From contig CAZGJC010000002.1 of the NCBI GenBank assembly GCA_964526505.1, positions 1 through 64,000 on the forward strand: a stretch of 64,000 nucleotides of DNA, written 5' to 3'. The position numbers were made by a program, and so were the translations under genes. Position 1 is the stretch's first letter. Every line of letters starts with the position of its first letter. Of the stretch, positions 62,632 through 64,000 are shown piece by piece. A model generated the notes under the pieces. It saw nothing but the letters and a program-made list of their open reading frames with translations, did no database searches and was not told the origin of the DNA. The DNA is from SVTX01 sp964526505. Lineage in GTDB: Bacteria; Bacillota; Clostridia; Oscillospirales; CAG-272.

Positions 62632-63303
62632 ATGATTTATATAGCCCCATCGCTTCTTTCGGCGGATTTTTTAACGTTGAATACAGAGATAAAACGAGTT
62701 CGTGATGCAGGTGCCAAATATCTTCATCTGGATGTTATGGACGGTGCTTTTGTGCCTAATATTACATTCGGTGCGGATTTAATATCTTGTATTCGTAAGT
62801 CTACGGATATGTTTTTTGACGTACATCTTATGATAAAACGTCCCGAAAGATATATAGACAGATTTGTAAAAGCGGGTGCGGACAGTATAACTGTTCACTA
62901 CGAGGCTTGTGAAAATCCCATGTCTGTTATAAATTTAATACATTCATATGAAATGAAAACGGGAATTGCCATATCCCCCAATACTCCGGTGGAATATCTC
63001 TACCCTCTTATAGATTACGTAGACATGGCTTTGATTATGACCGTTGAACCAGGATTTGGCGGTCAGTCATTGATTCCCGAAACGCTTGACAAGGTTCGTG
63101 CATTGAAGAAGTATATATCAGAACACGGAACAGATGTTGATATAGAGGTGGACGGAGGCATAAAAACGGATAATATAGGGCTTGCAACAAGTGCAGGTGC
63201 GAATATTATTGTCGCAGGGTCGGCTATTTTTAAGTCAAAAAAACCTCGCACGGTCATTCAATCAATGAAGGAATCCGCAGAAAATAATCCCTATAAAGGA
63301 TAA
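62632..63303 (+). CDS. rpe: Ribulose-phosphate 3-epimerase
   Basis: Interconverts ribulose-5-P and xylulose-5-P. 223 residues, TIM barrel. Conserved IAPSLLSADFLTL, HLDVMDGAFVPNITFG (metal His/Asp), FDVHLMIKRPERYI, VEPGFGGQSLIPE and the C-terminal DGGIKTDNIG / GSAIFKSK. AAAGG ribosome site before ATG 62632. Ends close to a hairpin. Confidence 0.95.
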   Translation: MIYIAPSLLSADFLTLNTEIKRVRDAGAKYLHLDVMDGAFVPNITFGADLISCIRKSTDMFFDVHLMIKRPERYIDRFVKAGADSITVHYEACENPMSVINLIHSYEMKTGIAISPNTPVEYLYPLIDYVDMALIMTVEPGFGGQSLIPETLDKVRALKKYISEHGTDVDIEVDGGIKTDNIGLATSAGANIIVAGSAIFKSKKPRTVIQSMKESAENNPYKG

Positions 63304-63328
63304 AAAAGGGCTTTACAAGCAAAGCCCT
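63302..63328 (-). terminator. Terminator of spoIIID, also near the rpe end
   Basis: Perfect 8-bp stem (63307-63314 with 63321-63328), 6-nt loop, then TTTTTT on the minus strand. Confidence 0.75.
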
Positions 63329-63346
63329 ACTGACATTTAATTATGT

Positions 63347-63616
63347 TCATATGATTTTTTTACGTTCATACAAATACTTTTTCTTTGTTGCTTCGCCTCC
63401 ACGCAAATGCCGTTCTTCCTTGTTCTTTTCAAGGATACATTTTGCTTCAAGATAAAGTGAAGGATTTATGTTTTTTAGATTTTGAGTAATATCCTTATGT
63501 ACGGTACTTTTGCTTATTCCAAAATGCGTTGCAACACTTCTGACCGTTGTTTTGTTTTCAACGAGATATAATGCAAGTATTACACATCTTTCCTTGCAGG
63601 ACGACAAATACATCAT
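63347..63616 (-). CDS. spoIIID: Sporulation transcriptional regulator SpoIIID
   Basis: Mother-cell DNA-binding regulator. 89 residues. Helix-turn-helix TTVRSVATHFGISKSTVHKD near residue 25 and the conserved tail RHLRGGEATKKKYL near 70. Two adjacent ATGs (63616 and 63613); GAGG lies upstream. The promoter region has a sigma-E-like candidate, which fits the Bacillus pattern. Confidence 0.93.
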   Translation of the reverse strand: MMYLSSCKERCVILALYLVENKTTVRSVATHFGISKSTVHKDITQNLKNINPSLYLEAKCILEKNKEERHLRGGEATKKKYLYERKKII

Positions 63617-63653
63617 TATGCGACAACCTCTGAGTATAATATTTATTCAGTTG

Positions 63654-63683
63654 ATTATATGTTGTAAAACCATTAGATATTAT
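63654..63683 (-). promoter_or_regulatory. Candidate sigma-E promoter of spoIIID
   Basis: On the minus strand ATAATATC (63676-63683), 14-bp spacer, CATATAAT (63654-63661). This is close to the sigma-E pattern (ATATT-type -35, CATACAAT-type -10), and spoIIID is under sigma-E in Bacillus. Confidence 0.5.
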
Positions 63684-63703
63684 AACATTTACGGGAGTTT
63701 TTA

Positions 63704-64000
63704 ATGTTTCCTGACAATACGTTTATATATGATAAAGAGTTTACGGATATATTGGAAGGAATGACTTCAATATCCGCACTGATAAAAGCCATCGATTGTG
63801 GTAGTAACGATCGCAAAATCATACGTGTTTTATACGATAAATCAAAATCCGAAAAAAATCGTCGTGAGCTGTCGTTTCTTGAAATTATGGCACGAAAATT
63901 GTCTTTTGACCTTGAAGCAATGGACAGTGGTACACTTGACGCTATAACATCCGGAACCACACATGGTGGAATAGTTGCTATTTGCACTAAAAGACATCTT
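63704..64000 (+). CDS. TrmH/SpoU-type RNA 2'-O-methyltransferase, N-terminal fragment
   Basis: The frame is open from ATG 63704 to the window edge (99 codons), so the gene continues outside. GGGAG lies 6 nt before the ATG. The N-terminal part fits the SpoU substrate-binding domain: IYDKEFTDILEGMTSISALI, then KIIRVLYDKSKSEKNRRELS and the switch-like DAITSGTTHGGIVAIC. This matches 23S rRNA/tRNA methyltransferases of the TrmH family (RlmB-like). The catalytic SPOUT domain is beyond the window. Confidence 0.75.
   Translation, partial: MFPDNTFIYDKEFTDILEGMTSISALIKAIDCGSNDRKIIRVLYDKSKSEKNRRELSFLEIMARKLSFDLEAMDSGTLDAITSGTTHGGIVAICTKRHL

Overview
The window looks like chromosomal DNA of an anaerobic, endospore-forming, low-GC member of the Clostridia. 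The evidence is the low-GC sequence, strong AGGAGG-type ribosome sites, housekeeping-type promoters with near-invariant 17-bp spacers, dipicolinate synthase genes (dpaA/dpaB), spoIIID, whiA, yerC-like and rqcH genes, the methylerythritol-phosphate isoprenoid genes ispD, ispE and ispF, and formate-tetrahydrofolate ligase. No rRNA, tRNA, CRISPR array, transposase or complete prophage was seen. The species cannot be fixed from the sequence alone.

Layout. 0-6 kb: nadE, an acyl-CoA synthetase and rqcH on the minus strand, each with its own promoter. 5.9-9.6 kb: coaW and alaS on the plus strand. 9.6-17.1 kb: a minus-strand block, coaE - lytic transglycosylase - M18 aminopeptidase - prfA - tsaC - a topoisomerase IV A-like subunit, then two very small membrane-protein genes. 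17.2-23.5 kb: HAD phosphatase - murB - whiA - dnaE. 23.5-28.9 kb: phosphoglucomutase, a TSCPD protein, htpG and an AI-2E family transporter. 29-38 kb: ispE, an acyl carrier protein, a comEC-like gene, a C_GCAxxG_C_C protein, a phosphoesterase, a class A penicillin-binding protein, a possible TspO-like protein, a lipoprotein and a CMP-kinase-like protein. 38-48 kb: gpmI, a Mrp ATPase, a SanA-like protein, dpaBA, rhaB, a PRPP synthetase-like protein, a DUF1385 protein and a TIGR01440 protein. 47.9-49.75 kb: a small accessory island. 49.7-54.4 kb: a degenerate SDR protein, an MBL hydrolase, a Na/Pi cotransporter and a cysteine-rich protein. 54.5-64 kb: hslO - methyltransferase - yerC; an XRE/TPR regulator; fhs - tsaE - tsaB - rpiB - ispD - ispF - rpe; spoIIID; and the start of a TrmH-type methyltransferase.

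Functional themes. Several genes belong to shared pathways although scattered: ispD, ispE and ispF for isoprenoid precursors; tsaC, tsaB and tsaE for tRNA t6A; coaW and coaE for coenzyme A; murB, the penicillin-binding protein and the lytic transglycosylase for peptidoglycan; dpaA, dpaB and spoIIID for sporulation.

The most unusual parts are: (1) the island at 47.9-49.75 kb, which holds a broken HUH-type plasmid replication gene (internal stop, one-base frameshift, truncated end), a divergent XRE repressor, a ribbon-helix-helix-like protein, a repeat-rich origin-like stretch, and a compact promoter-hairpin-terminator unit that looks like an undescribed small RNA; (2) a glutamine-dependent-type NAD synthetase whose glutaminase cysteine is tyrosine; (3) a ComEC-like protein and an SDR protein that have lost catalytic motifs; (4) a cysteine-rich conserved protein preceded by a possible mother-cell sporulation promoter; (5) a 34-residue membrane peptide gene and a small membrane protein with EF-hand-like loops; (6) a perfect inverted repeat that would bury the start codon of the TspO-like gene. 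All of this was done by reading the sequence; no database search was run.
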